From DATGCT01 sp964495575 (GTDB taxonomy: Bacteria > Patescibacteriota > Minisyncoccia > UBA6257 > GWB1-50-10): DNA of 25,513 nucleotides. Each line of letters starts with the position of its first letter. Within the stretch, counting starts at the first letter, position 1. The notes beneath the pieces are model-generated. The model saw only the letters and a program-made list of their open reading frames with translations. It ran no database searches and was not told the origin of the DNA. Location: the NCBI GenBank assembly GCA_964495575.1, contig CAZBVS010000009.1, positions 1 to 25,513 on the forward strand. The letters are read 5' to 3'. A program made the translations under genes and the position numbers. Positions 15,060 through 23,500 of this stretch are shown one piece after another.

Positions 15060-16481
15060 ATGACAAGAATACTTTCAAAAAATATAACAAAACATGAAGA
15101 AGAGGAAATAGAGTTAGCGGGGTGGGTTGATTCCCGTCGTGATCACGGAAAAATAATTTTTGTTGATCTGCGTGATCGTGAAGGAGTTACCCAAATCGTG
15201 TTCACCCCTGCTGATGAAGAGTTATACAACAAGGCCGATTCTCTTCGGCCGGAGTGGGTGATAAAGATAAAAGGAGAGGTGAAGAAAAGACCTGAAGGGA
15301 TGAAAAATCCTGACCTTGATAATGGAGAATATGAGGTAAAGGTTTCTAAGCTACAAATAATCACCGAAGCAGAAACCCCTCCTATCTCAGTCTCCGGTGA
15401 TGGCATGGAGATTGGAGAAGATAAAAGGATGGAATACCGATATCTTGATCTGAGACGAAACAGATTAAACCAAAACATCAGAAAAAGAGGAGAGGTTATG
15501 AACTACATTCATAACTACTTAAGCAACAAAGATTTTGTGAATGTTGAAACTCCCGTGTTAGGGAAGTCAACTCCCGAAGGTGCCCGAGACTATCTTGTAC
15601 CATCTCGTCTCCAACCTGGACTTTTTTATGCCCTTCCTCAATCTCCTCAACAATATAAGCAGCTTCTAATGGTTTCTGGATTTGAAAGATATTATCAAAT
15701 CGTAAAATGTTTCCGGGATGAAGATACAAGAGGGGATCGACAACCTGAGTTTACCCAGGTTGATATAGAGATGAGTTTCACCAACGAAGAAGATGTTATT
15801 TCTTTAATAGAAGAAATGTTTCTTTCTTTAGTTGATAAAATATATCCAGATAAAAAGGTAACCCTTGATTCAGATGGTCATATTCCACGTATGACATACA
15901 AGGAAGCTATGAAGAAACATGAAACTGACAGACCTGACGTAAGAAAAGATAAAGATAATGAAAATGAGTTAGCCCCTCTTTTTGTAACTGATTTTCCAGC
16001 CTTTGAGAAAAAGGAGGGCAAAGGAGGAAGGTGGGCGGCTGTCCATCATCCTTTTACAATGCCGGATGTTGATAGCGTCAAAGAATTTAAAGAGAGATTT
16101 GAAGAAGACCCTTCTTCTATTAAAGCCAAGCAATATGACTTCGTTGTAAACGGATATGAGGTTGCGGGAGGTTCAATAAGAATCCATGATCCTAAACTGC
16201 TCTCGGCTGTTTTTGAGATGATAGGTCATAGTAAAGAAAATATAGAAGATCGTTTTGGTCACCTCTTAGAGGCTTTCAAGTACGGGGTTCCTTCTCATGG
16301 TGGGGTTGCAGTTGGTTTTGATAGATTAATGATGATTCTTCAAAATGAGCCTAACATTAGAGAGGTGATTGCTTTCCCTAAAACAGGAGATGGTCAAGAT
16401 CTTATGATGGGCGCTCCTGCTGAGGTAGACGAGGAGCAGTTAGAGGAACTACATATCAAAGTCGATAAAGAAGATGAATAA
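15060..16481 (+). CDS. aspS: Aspartyl-tRNA synthetase, bacterial type lacking the GAD domain
   Basis: AspRS charges tRNA-Asp with aspartate. The 473-aa protein has the N-terminal anticodon-binding OB fold (about 17-100, AGWVDSRRDHGKIIFVDLRD), the class II core with bacterial phrases STPEGARDYLVPSR and LPQSPQQYKQLLM, motif 2 (FRDEDTRGDRQPEFTQVDIE, about 218-237), and motif 3 (GVAVGFDRLMM, about 417-427). Bacterial AspRS is normally near 590 aa because a GAD domain of about 110 aa is inserted after DRPDxR. Here DRPDVR (about 290) runs within about 20 residues into LFVTDFPAF and AAVHHPFTMP, so the GAD domain is missing. Whether it charges only tRNA-Asp or also tRNA-Asn cannot be told from sequence alone. 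ndk follows by 12 bases, so the two probably share an mRNA. Confidence 0.96.
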   Translation: MTRILSKNITKHEEEEIELAGWVDSRRDHGKIIFVDLRDREGVTQIVFTPADEELYNKADSLRPEWVIKIKGEVKKRPEGMKNPDLDNGEYEVKVSKLQIITEAETPPISVSGDGMEIGEDKRMEYRYLDLRRNRLNQNIRKRGEVMNYIHNYLSNKDFVNVETPVLGKSTPEGARDYLVPSRLQPGLFYALPQSPQQYKQLLMVSGFERYYQIVKCFRDEDTRGDRQPEFTQVDIEMSFTNEEDVISLIEEMFLSLVDKIYPDKKVTLDSDGHIPRMTYKEAMKKHETDRPDVRKDKDNENELAPLFVTDFPAFEKKEGKGGRWAAVHHPFTMPDVDSVKEFKERFEEDPSSIKAKQYDFVVNGYEVAGGSIRIHDPKLLSAVFEMIGHSKENIEDRFGHLLEAFKYGVPSHGGVAVGFDRLMMILQNEPNIREVIAFPKTGDGQDLMMGAPAEVDEEQLEELHIKVDKEDE

Positions 16482-16493
16482 AATAACTAAATC

Positions 16494-17084
16494 ATGAACT
16501 TCAAAAAAGAAAAAACATTAGTATTGATAAAACCAGATGGTGTTAAAAAAGGTATTATTGGAGAAATCATCCGTCGTTTTGAACAACGTGATCTTAAAAT
16601 TGTTGCCCTAGAAATGTTTGAGCCAACCTCTGAAGACATAGATAACCATTACCCAAAAAGTGAAGAATGGATTAATAGATTAGGTAAAAAAACCTTAAGT
16701 ACGTACAAGAAATATGATATTGACCCTAACGAAGCTTTAGGGACAGAAGATCAAAAAGAAATTGGTAAAATGGTTAGAGGCTGGCTTATTGAATACATGA
16801 CCTCTGCCCCTCTTGTAAAAATGGTGGTTCAGGGAGTTCATGCTATTGATGTGGTAAGGAAGATTGCTGGTCCTACTATGCCTTATGAAGCTGACATGGG
16901 AACAATAAGAGGGGATTTCTCAATTGATTCCCCTGCTCTTGCTAATACTGAGAAGAGATCTGTTATGAACATCGTTCATGCCTCTGAAACCTCCGAAGAA
17001 GCAGAACATGAAATAGAGCATTGGTTTGGTAAAGGGTTCGAACCCTTTGAGTACCAAAGATTCGGCGTGGATGAGAAAAAGTAA
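16494..17084 (+). CDS. ndk: Nucleoside diphosphate kinase, long form with an insertion
   Basis: Ndk moves a phosphate from ATP to other nucleoside diphosphates through a phospho-histidine. The 196-aa protein has the start TLVLIKPDGVKKGIIGEII, the P-loop-like region, GTIRGDF (about 136-142), and the catalytic His162 in NIVHASET. Usual Ndk is about 140 aa. The extra length is an insertion at about 54-97, replacing the short loop after HY, and a C-terminal extension from about 179. The insertion is charged and includes SEEWINRLGKKTLSTYKKY. The active-site residues look intact, so I expect activity. It follows aspS by 12 bases. Near its end the coding sequence holds a strong hairpin (17025-17058). 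The next element is the promoter of the structured RNA, which begins just after the stop codon. Confidence 0.94.
   Translation: MNFKKEKTLVLIKPDGVKKGIIGEIIRRFEQRDLKIVALEMFEPTSEDIDNHYPKSEEWINRLGKKTLSTYKKYDIDPNEALGTEDQKEIGKMVRGWLIEYMTSAPLVKMVVQGVHAIDVVRKIAGPTMPYEADMGTIRGDFSIDSPALANTEKRSVMNIVHASETSEEAEHEIEHWFGKGFEPFEYQRFGVDEKK
17025..17058 (+). other. Strong hairpin inside the 3' end of ndk
   Basis: AAAGGGTTCGAACCCTTT (17031-17048) is a perfect 18-base palindrome. TTTGGT (17025-17030) and ACCAAA (17053-17058) add six more pairs with a 4-base bulge. In RNA the GGGTTCGAACCC core would resemble a tRNA T-arm. It may have a regulatory or RNA-stability role, or be chance. Confidence 0.45.
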
Positions 17085-17088
17085 TTTT

Positions 17089-17117
17089 TTGTAGAAATTT
17101 TCAAGTAGTGATATAAT
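17089..17117 (+). promoter_or_regulatory. Strong promoter of the 6S-like RNA
   Basis: The -35 is TTGTAG (17089-17094) and the -10 a perfect TATAAT (17112-17117), spaced 17. Transcription would start near 17124, at the base of the RNA's closing stem. Confidence 0.75.
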
Positions 17118-17123
17118 GTAAAT

Positions 17124-17313
17124 AGAATCCGTTTTTAGATTCCGGACCAAAGGATCTTAAAAGGGACCCCTAAAAGTTTATTGCAAACTTCAATGAGAGC
17201 GTTAGTTCGCTGATTCGTTCGGGGACTAATTGCTGCGGGGACCCACTTTACACATAGCCGGGAAGTCTGAAAGCGGGCTAAGAAAACAACTCCTCTATCT
17301 GGAGTTGTTTTCT
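17124..17313 (+). ncRNA. ssrS: Structured RNA, 6S RNA-like
   Basis: This 190-base transcript has its own promoter and terminator and no reading frame of note. It folds into a rod. A long closing stem pairs 17129-17145 with 17258-17276 (about 17 pairs with two small bulges). An open, AU-rich internal loop of 13-17 bases per strand follows (17146-17162 and 17245-17257). A second stem pairs GGGACCCC (17163-17170) with GGGGACCC (17237-17244) around one A-A mismatch. The tip holds two hairpins (17174-17190 and 17192-17219). Closing stem, large central bubble and terminal stem are the hallmarks of 6S RNA, which mimics an open promoter and binds the RNA polymerase housekeeping holoenzyme. The name is inferred from shape and size. 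It lacks tmRNA, RNase P and SRP RNA signatures. The existence of an RNA gene is better supported than the name. Confidence 0.65.
17281..17313 (+). terminator. Terminator of the 6S-like RNA
   Basis: AGAAAACAACTCC (17281-17293) pairs perfectly with GGAGTTGTTTTCT (17301-17313), 13 pairs with a 7-base loop. The U-rich stretch is in the 3' arm and continues as TTTA. Confidence 0.8.
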
Positions 17314-17317
17314 TTAC

Positions 17318-17346
17318 TTGTTTATCAATAAATAAAACCTTAATAT
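17318..17346 (+). promoter_or_regulatory. Promoter of metG, predicted leaderless
   Basis: The -35 is TTGTTT (17318-17323) and the -10 TAATAT (17341-17346), spaced 17. Transcription would start near 17353, on the ATGATG at 17352-17357, so translation may begin at the second ATG. Confidence 0.5.
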
Positions 17347-17351
17347 AAATA

Positions 17352-19016
17352 ATGATGAACAGAAAGATATTCATAGGAGTTGCCTGGCCATACGTAAATG
17401 GCAATCTTCATATTGGACATTTAGCCGGTTATCTTCTACCGGCTGATATTTCGGCTCGTTTTCACCGGTATTTAGGTGATGATGTTTTGATGGTTTCCGG
17501 GTCAGATTGTTTTGGAACCCCGATCACAGTCGAGGCTGAAAAAAAGGGAGTAAAGCCTCAAGAATTAGTTGATGAATACTACCCTCAACATGTAGAACTT
17601 TTTAAAAAAATAGGGATAAGCTTTGATCTTTTTACAAAAACAACTGCTAAAAATCATAAAGAGATTGTCCAGGATTTCTTCCTCAAGTTTCTTAATCAGG
17701 GATATATATACAAGGATACTGTAGAACAGTATTATGACTCCAAAAATGAACGATTTCTTCCTGATAGATATGTAGAAGGGGAGTGTCCTCATTGTGGGTT
17801 TAGAGAAGCCAGGAGTGACCAGTGTGATAACTGTGGTCGAGTTTTAGATGAAGGAGAGCTTAAAAATCCTGTTAGCAAGTTAACAGATGAGCCGGTTAAA
17901 TTTAAAGAAACTGAACATTATTTTCTTGATTTAGAAAAACTCCAACCTTTTATTGATAAGTATTTTAAAGATGCTAGTGGTAACTGGAGGAGCTGGGTAA
18001 GAGAAGAAACTCGTGGTTGGTTAGACCGAGGTCTCAAACCTCGAGCCTTTACCAGAGATCTAGAGTGGGGAGTTCCTCTTCCGGTAGATAAAATACCTGA
18101 AGATAAGAGAATTAAAAGAATAGAGCATAAGAGTATCTATGTCTGGTGGGAAGCTGTTATCGGTTATTTCTCCGCTTCTGTAGAGTGGGCTAAGGAAAAT
18201 AACAAGGACTGGAAAGATTTTTGGCATGATAAAGACTCTCTCCATTATTACTTCATGGGCAAGGATAATCTTCCTTACCACACAATGTTTTGGCCCGGTG
18301 AACTTCACCTGTATGATAAAAAGTTACACCTTCCGGACAAACCTGTTATTAACCAATATCTTAATTTTGGTAGTAAACAGTTTTCAAAAAGTAGAGGGGT
18401 GATTGTTAATTCTGGATATATAACAGAAAAATACGGAGTTGACGCAGTTCGTTTTTATCTCACCTTGGTAATGCCGGAAAACGCTGATACTAGCTTCGGG
18501 TGGTCTGATTTTAGAGAACGGCATAATTCTATTACCATAGGTAATCTTGGCAACTTCTTTAACCGTACCTTGAAGATGAGTCAGGAAGTGTCTGTTAATA
18601 TAGATGCTTTAGAAGATGAGGTTATAGATAAAGTAAAGACAAACTCAGAAAAAGCTAAAAAACTTCTTCTAGAAAATAAATACAGAGACTACGCCCAGAC
18701 AATCCTTGATCTTTCTAACTTTGGCAACAAATATTTAAGTGATAATAAACCATGGAAGAAGGAAGGTAAGGAAAAAGAAGGTATTCTTACTAATGGTTTG
18801 TTCGTATGTCTTGGGCTGCAAGCTATTATAAAGCCCCTCCTTATCAAAAGTGTTGAAAAACTTGAAAACATAACCAACGTATCATTTGATCGTTGGCCTG
18901 ATGATGTGGAGGTTATAAAAAACAAGCTTCAAAATATTAAAATAACAAACCCTGAAGGTTTGTTTGATAAAATAGATGAAGAAGCAATAGAGAAAGAGGT
19001 TAGTAAGCGGGATTAA
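17352..19016 (+). CDS. metG: Methionyl-tRNA synthetase
   Basis: MetRS charges both initiator and elongator tRNA-Met. The 554-aa class I enzyme has the HIGH motif (GNLHIGHLAGY, about 18-28), a zinc-binding knuckle with CPHC and CDNC (about 145-162), and the KMSKS loop in the form KQFSKSRG (about 341-348). The C-terminal helical anticodon-binding domain follows, and there is no added C-terminal tRNA-binding EMAP-like domain. Two ATG codons stand in tandem at 17352 and 17355; the promoter position cannot decide between them. The gene begins 38 bases after the terminator of the 6S-like RNA. Its last three codons and stop overlap the first 10 bases of the tRNA-Gly gene, so one transcript cannot give both a complete metG message and a processed tRNA. 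Identity is secure. Confidence 0.97.
   Translation: MMNRKIFIGVAWPYVNGNLHIGHLAGYLLPADISARFHRYLGDDVLMVSGSDCFGTPITVEAEKKGVKPQELVDEYYPQHVELFKKIGISFDLFTKTTAKNHKEIVQDFFLKFLNQGYIYKDTVEQYYDSKNERFLPDRYVEGECPHCGFREARSDQCDNCGRVLDEGELKNPVSKLTDEPVKFKETEHYFLDLEKLQPFIDKYFKDASGNWRSWVREETRGWLDRGLKPRAFTRDLEWGVPLPVDKIPEDKRIKRIEHKSIYVWWEAVIGYFSASVEWAKENNKDWKDFWHDKDSLHYYFMGKDNLPYHTMFWPGELHLYDKKLHLPDKPVINQYLNFGSKQFSKSRGVIVNSGYITEKYGVDAVRFYLTLVMPENADTSFGWSDFRERHNSITIGNLGNFFNRTLKMSQEVSVNIDALEDEVIDKVKTNSEKAKKLLLENKYRDYAQTILDLSNFGNKYLSDNKPWKKEGKEKEGILTNGLFVCLGLQAIIKPLLIKSVEKLENITNVSFDRWPDDVEVIKNKLQNIKITNPEGLFDKIDEEAIEKEVSKRD
18965..18973 (+). promoter_or_regulatory. Possible internal promoter for tRNA-Gly inside metG
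   Basis: TGATAAAAT fits the local TGnTAAAAT pattern. Transcription would start near 18980, about 27 bases before the tRNA. The match lies within coding sequence and has no clear -35, so it may be chance. Confidence 0.3.
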
Positions 19017-19077
19017 TTTAGTGGTAGAATACAACCTTCCCAAGGTTGAAGCACGAGTTCGATTCTCGTATCCCGCA
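19007..19077 (+). tRNA. tRNA-Gly (anticodon CCC)
   Basis: A full cloverleaf can be drawn by hand. The acceptor stem is GCGGGAT (19007-19013) with ATCCCGC (19070-19076), seven perfect pairs. The D stem is ATTT/GAAT with a GG-containing loop. The anticodon stem is CAACC/GGTTG (19032-19036, 19044-19048) with loop TTCCCAA, giving anticodon CCC at 19039-19041. The T stem is ACGAG/CTCGT around TTCGATT. The discriminator base at 19077 is A, whereas most bacterial tRNA-Gly have U. CCA is not encoded. The gene overlaps the 3' end of metG by 10 bases and is followed at once by a terminator. Confidence 0.96.
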
Positions 19078-19078
19078 C

Positions 19079-19106
19079 AAAAACCCCCTTTTAAAAAGGG
19101 GTTTTT
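19079..19106. terminator. Two-way terminator between tRNA-Gly and the exchanger gene
   Basis: AAAAACCCC (19079-19087) pairs with GGGGTTTTT (19098-19106), nine pairs. It has a T run on both strands and so can serve the tRNA and the converging minus-strand gene, whose stop codon it overlaps. Confidence 0.85.
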
Positions 19107-20106
19107 ATATTGAGAAATTAAAGAATTGAACTACAAAAAGTATAAAAATTAGTAAGTACATCAATCCCTCCCAAATGTGAATCTTTTTAGAAATACCTGA
19201 TATTACAAAAAGAAACGTTGCGGCGATTAAGTAAGGCACCCCTATTACAAAAGTTGCTTCGTTTACTGCCAACGGTTTAATAAGAGCCGGTAATCCAATT
19301 ACTAAAAATATTGTAAATACATTTGAACCAAATACGTTTCCCAAGGCAATCTCATATTTTTTATTCATCGCCGCTTTTACAGAAACCGCTAACTCAGGCA
19401 GAGAAGTACCCACCGCTATTGCAGTAATGGCAAGAAACGATGCGTTAATACTAAGTATTCTTCCTAGTTGTGTTACTGATTCAACGGCGTAGTTTGAACC
19501 AATCGCTAAACCAATTATTCCAACTATCAAAAATAAAATTGTTTTAAACCCAATCTTTTCCTTCATATTTATAGATGTCTTTTGGGTTGTTTTAGTCTTT
19601 CTTCTTTCTGCTCTTGAAGGAAGTGTTTCTAAATTCTCTTCATCTTTTTCCATCGGATGTCTTTGGAAAAATGTATAAAAAACATAGATCAAGAAACCAA
19701 CCATTAGGATAACTCCTTCCCAGAAAGTAACTTTTCTATCAAAAACCATAAATGTTATCAGTACTGTGCTTACCGAAAGAAGGGGAGCGTCCAGATTAAC
19801 TAAACTTCTTGTTACCTTCAGTTTTTTTCCAACTATCGCCGCCACTCCTATGATAAGAAGGATGGTGGCAATATTAGACCCAAAAGCAGTATCAACCACA
19901 AACTCTGTTGTGCCTTTCAAAACTGCTGTAACCGTTGTGGCTACCTCCGGCAAGGAGGTTCCTAATGCCACAACACTTACCCCAACAATAAAAGGAGAGA
20001 CATTAAAAGCTAAGGCAATTTTTTCTGCACTTTCCACTAACCAATCAGCAGATTTAACTAAAATTGCCAGACTAGCAACTAGTATTAATATCCAAGTTAT
20101 CGTCAT
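19105..20106 (-). CDS. Sodium/calcium exchanger family (CaCA) antiporter
   Basis: This 333-aa membrane protein belongs to the bacterial Na+/Ca2+ exchanger family (YrbG-like). It exchanges Ca2+ or another cation for Na+ or H+. Both inverted alpha repeats are visible: the first has GTSLPEVATTVTA (about 49-61) with FGSNIATILLIIG, and the second has GTSLPELAVSVKAA with FGSNVFTIFLVIG. The two Glu residues in the GTSLPE motifs are the usual cation ligands. About ten membrane helices in two sets of five flank a charged cytoplasmic loop (about 145-180). The length is normal. A -10 box ends 8 bases before the ATG, so the mRNA would be nearly leaderless. The true ion is not readable from sequence. Together with the P2-like ATPase it gives this window two cation exporters. 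Confidence 0.93.
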   Translation of the reverse strand: MTITWILILVASLAILVKSADWLVESAEKIALAFNVSPFIVGVSVVALGTSLPEVATTVTAVLKGTTEFVVDTAFGSNIATILLIIGVAAIVGKKLKVTRSLVNLDAPLLSVSTVLITFMVFDRKVTFWEGVILMVGFLIYVFYTFFQRHPMEKDEENLETLPSRAERRKTKTTQKTSINMKEKIGFKTILFLIVGIIGLAIGSNYAVESVTQLGRILSINASFLAITAIAVGTSLPELAVSVKAAMNKKYEIALGNVFGSNVFTIFLVIGLPALIKPLAVNEATFVIGVPYLIAATFLFVISGISKKIHIWEGLMYLLIFILFVVQFFNFSI

Positions 20107-20113
20107 TAATTAT

Positions 20114-20119
20114 ATTATA
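20114..20119 (-). promoter_or_regulatory. -10 box of the exchanger gene
   Basis: On the minus strand this is a perfect TATAAT. Transcription would start near 20107, one base before the ATG. The -35 is weak. Confidence 0.45.
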
Positions 20120-20162
20120 ACGTATAGTTTATGGTGTTATCCACATTTTGGACAATGCTTTC

Positions 20163-20191
20163 TTGTTGTTGTTTTATAAATATTATATAAT
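20163..20191 (+). promoter_or_regulatory. Promoter of the 113-aa/1192-aa gene pair
   Basis: The -35 is TTGTTG (20163-20168) and the -10 a perfect TATAAT (20186-20191), spaced 17. Transcription would start near 20198, with a leader of about 21 bases to the ATG at 20219. Confidence 0.65.
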
Positions 20192-20218
20192 TCTTATACA
20201 ACCTAACTAATAAAAAAT

Positions 20219-20560
20219 ATGAATAAAACAGAAAAACCCCTTACTAAAGAGAAAATCAAAGAGCAAGCTACCAAGCGTGGTCAAAAGCTTGGTGTTTTAA
20301 TAAGTTCTCTTGATATATCAGACGAGGAAAGAGAAGCCTGGCTTTCAGTAATTGAGAAAATGAGCTTGGAACAAATTGATAGACTGGTTGATATTTTAGA
20401 ATCCAAGTATGTTCATCAGAAAACCTCTAATCTTGATAAAAAGTTTAAGGAAGAAATGGAAAAGATTCAGAAAGAATATGAGGGAAACATAGAAGAGGCA
20501 GATCAAAAGGCGATTGATGAAATAAAAAAACTTTCTAAAAAAATAGAAAATCATGAATAA
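20219..20560 (+). CDS. Hypothetical small helical protein upstream of the large protein
   Basis: I do not recognise this 113-aa protein. It is almost all helix and highly charged: a Lys-rich start (about 1-22), a more globular middle with SSLDISDEEREAWLSVIEKM (about 30-49) and EQIDRLVDILESKY, and a heptad-like coiled-coil tail (about 72-113) rich in Lys and Glu. There is no signal peptide or membrane segment. Its stop overlaps the start of the 1192-aa gene by 8 bases in another frame, so the two are likely coupled in translation and their products may act together. A well-placed promoter precedes it. Function is unknown. Confidence 0.8.
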   Translation: MNKTEKPLTKEKIKEQATKRGQKLGVLISSLDISDEEREAWLSVIEKMSLEQIDRLVDILESKYVHQKTSNLDKKFKEEMEKIQKEYEGNIEEADQKAIDEIKKLSKKIENHE

Positions 20561-23500
20561 ATTTGAACAACCCCCTCAATCTTTTAAAGAAGAAAATAAA
20601 AAGGAAGAAAGTGAAAAAGAAGAAAATATAGAATCTAAAGAATCTTCTGAAAACAAAAAGGAACAAAAAGAAAAACAAGAAAAATCTGGAGGTTTTTTCT
20701 CTAAAGCCAAAATGATTGGTAAGACTGCATATAGCGTAATAAGCAGTATTGGAGGTGTTAAATTTATTGGTGACATAGGTTTAGCTTTTGCTAAGAAAGG
20801 AGATCTTTATAATTACTTCAAACAAAAAGGTGAGGTAAAAGAAGAAAAAGAAGAAATAGGACATGCTTTAAATACGGTGATTGTTGCTGTTGAGCAGAGA
20901 AAAGAATTAAAAGAAAAAATGGATGAAGCAGGCGATAAAAGAACTAAAATTTGGAAATCACACCATGAAAAATGGAAAGAAGACAGAAAGAATTTACAAG
21001 ATGCAGTAAAAAACTTTAAAGAAAAAATTAATAACGCTGAATCATTACCTGACAAGGAAAAGCAAGATCTAAAAAAACAACTTTCTCTAATTATCAAAGA
21101 AAGAGATGCAAAAGTTGAAAATGCTGAAGAAAAAAGAAGAGAAAAAACGACAAAAGTTTTAGGAACATACCTACAAACCAAAGTTAAGGGGACAAGAATT
21201 GCAAGAGACGCCCTAAACACTGCCTTCACAGCTTCTGGCTTACTTGCCCTAAGAGGTGCAGTATATGGCGGAGTAGCTTTGGTAGAAAGAGTTAAGAAAG
21301 CCAATCTTGAGTTTTCTAAAGAAGAATTAAAGGCAAAGGTGAAAGAAGGTGGCGTAGATAAATCTCGTCTTACACACATAATCAAAGACACCACTGTAAA
21401 CGCCACCGTAGAAACAGTGAGAGGGCTTGCTTTTCAGGGTAAAAGTAAAGAAAGCGAACATAAGTTTAGAGATTTTGTAAAATCCTTAGGGACAGTGTTA
21501 CGAGGCTTTGGCATAGGAAGCGCTGCTGTTAATGAAATAGTAAACCAAGGAGTTTCCGGGGCTTTTGAAGAAGCCAATGATTCATTCCTTGATGCATTTG
21601 AGGAAAATGGTGCAATGGGGGTATTAGGAGAGATGAAGGATAATTTTGCCGAGAGACTTAAAAGTATGATCGGTATTTTTGGTGGCAAGGAAGTTGAAGC
21701 AGAAGTAGAAGGGGTAGAAGAAGAAATTGAACAAGAAACTGAAACTTTAGAATCTCAATTTGATAACCAAGATGAAGTTATTACAAACAGTGATTTACAG
21801 GCTACTGCTGAACCAGAAGTTGTCTCTGAAGATATATCGCCTTCTATTGAAGCTGAACCATCGGCTCATATGGAAGAGGCTGTAGAATCTTTTGAGATAG
21901 GCCATGCAGATTACCGAGGAGGTAGCAGTATCTGGGATGAGATAGATAATCAAGTTGATTCAAGACCAGCTATTTTAAAAAGCCTCCAATCATTAGGAGA
22001 TGAAACAGAAGCTACCGAAACTCACCTTATTGATTATCTAAAAGACCAGGTGGTAGAAAATCCTGAAGAGTTTGGATTACCTGAAGATATAAATCCTGAT
22101 GAAGTCACCGCAGAACAGCTAAAGAATGCAGATTGGGATAAGTTATTCGGAACAATAAAAAGTAAAGAAGGTTTTTCAAAAGCTTTTTCTAATCTTTCTG
22201 AGTCAGCTAAACAGAACATTATAGAAAATAATAAAATTCTTCGAGAGGTTTCCCAAAAAACAGGTGAACCTATCAGCTCTGAGCATGTTGATCAAACCTT
22301 ATCTGATGTTAAAGAATCAGGCGGGGTTGATGAATATTTCAAAACTACCAACCAAGACCTCCCTATAAAAGAAACTCTAACCCCAAGTGGTGGAGAAGAC
22401 GTAGAAGATGTTATTAATCTTGAAGATAAAGATCTTGGGTATATGAATGATGAAGAACGTTCACTCTTACATCATATAAAGCAATATAGAGGGGAGCATG
22501 AGCTTCCTACCCATGTTGCTGATGATGCCCAAGAAGAAGCTGCAGAAATGATTATCACCAACGCAACTCAAGAACAGATAAATCAATATCCAGACGTTCA
22601 AGACGCCTTTAAAGAAATTTATATAAATAAACTTAGAGAATCTTTAGACGCTGGCTTCTTAGGAATATTTGGTGGTCCTGACCCAGATGAACTTTCTGAG
22701 GAAATTGCTGGTCTTGCCAGAGCCACAGGCGACCTATCTGAACAAGAGGCTGGGGTTTTTGCTCAGTTTGTTGCCCAGGGAGAAGAGGTAGACAAAGATG
22801 TAGTAAATCAATTCATTGAAGATGGGTACTGGGACGAAGACGTATTTGCTGGAGAAGTAGAAGACTTTTCTCAAGAACTGGGTGAATCCGGTTTGCCTCA
22901 CGGACAGGAGTTTGTCCCTCGATACCTGCACTTAGGAACTGAAGAACCTGATCTTGGGTTAGTCCATGCTTTTGATGACAAAAAAGGAGTTTATGAATAC
23001 GTTTTGGAAGACGGTCAAAAGATAAAAGTAAATGAAGATAGATTACAACAAATATTAAGCCAAGAACCTGCTCAACAAACTGTACCTTCTCAAGGTGGAG
23101 AAGCCGGCGTTGAAGTCGAGATAAAACCAAAGCCGGAACAAGAGCCGTCCCAACCAACTGAAGTTAAGAATGAAACTAAACCGGAAGAATCTCCTTCTGA
23201 AAATATAAAACAAGCCGAAGAAGTCAGTGAAAAAACACAGCAGTCTGCGGAACCGGAAGAAGTGGAGGAAGTTGAAAAACAACCTAAACCCCAATCTGAT
23301 AAACCAGAAGCTAAAGCTAATCAACCAGTCGAAGAAAAGCCAGAAGAAGCTGCACCAGAACAAGAGAATGTTTCTGAAAGCATAACAGAAATTAACAAAG
23401 ATGAATTACCTGAAGAAGTTAAAGGAACCGTAACTAAATATGAAAACCTTGTTGAGAATAGCGATGAATATCAAAACTTAGATGTAAGTTCGGGCCAGGC

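Noticed and set aside
17031..17048. GGGTTCGAACCC as the T-arm of a tRNA gene
   Set aside because: No acceptor, D or anticodon stems can be drawn around it, and it sits inside the conserved ndk frame.
17124..17313. tmRNA, RNase P RNA or SRP RNA at this locus
   Set aside because: There is no tRNA-like end, no GAAAGUCC or ACAGAA RNase P cores, and no SRP GGAAG-type loop with its partner.
20576..23363. Several long open frames on the minus strand opposite the 1192-aa gene
   Set aside because: They mirror the Glu/Lys- and Pro-rich codons of the plus-strand gene, giving Phe/Ser/Leu-rich strings with no family likeness.
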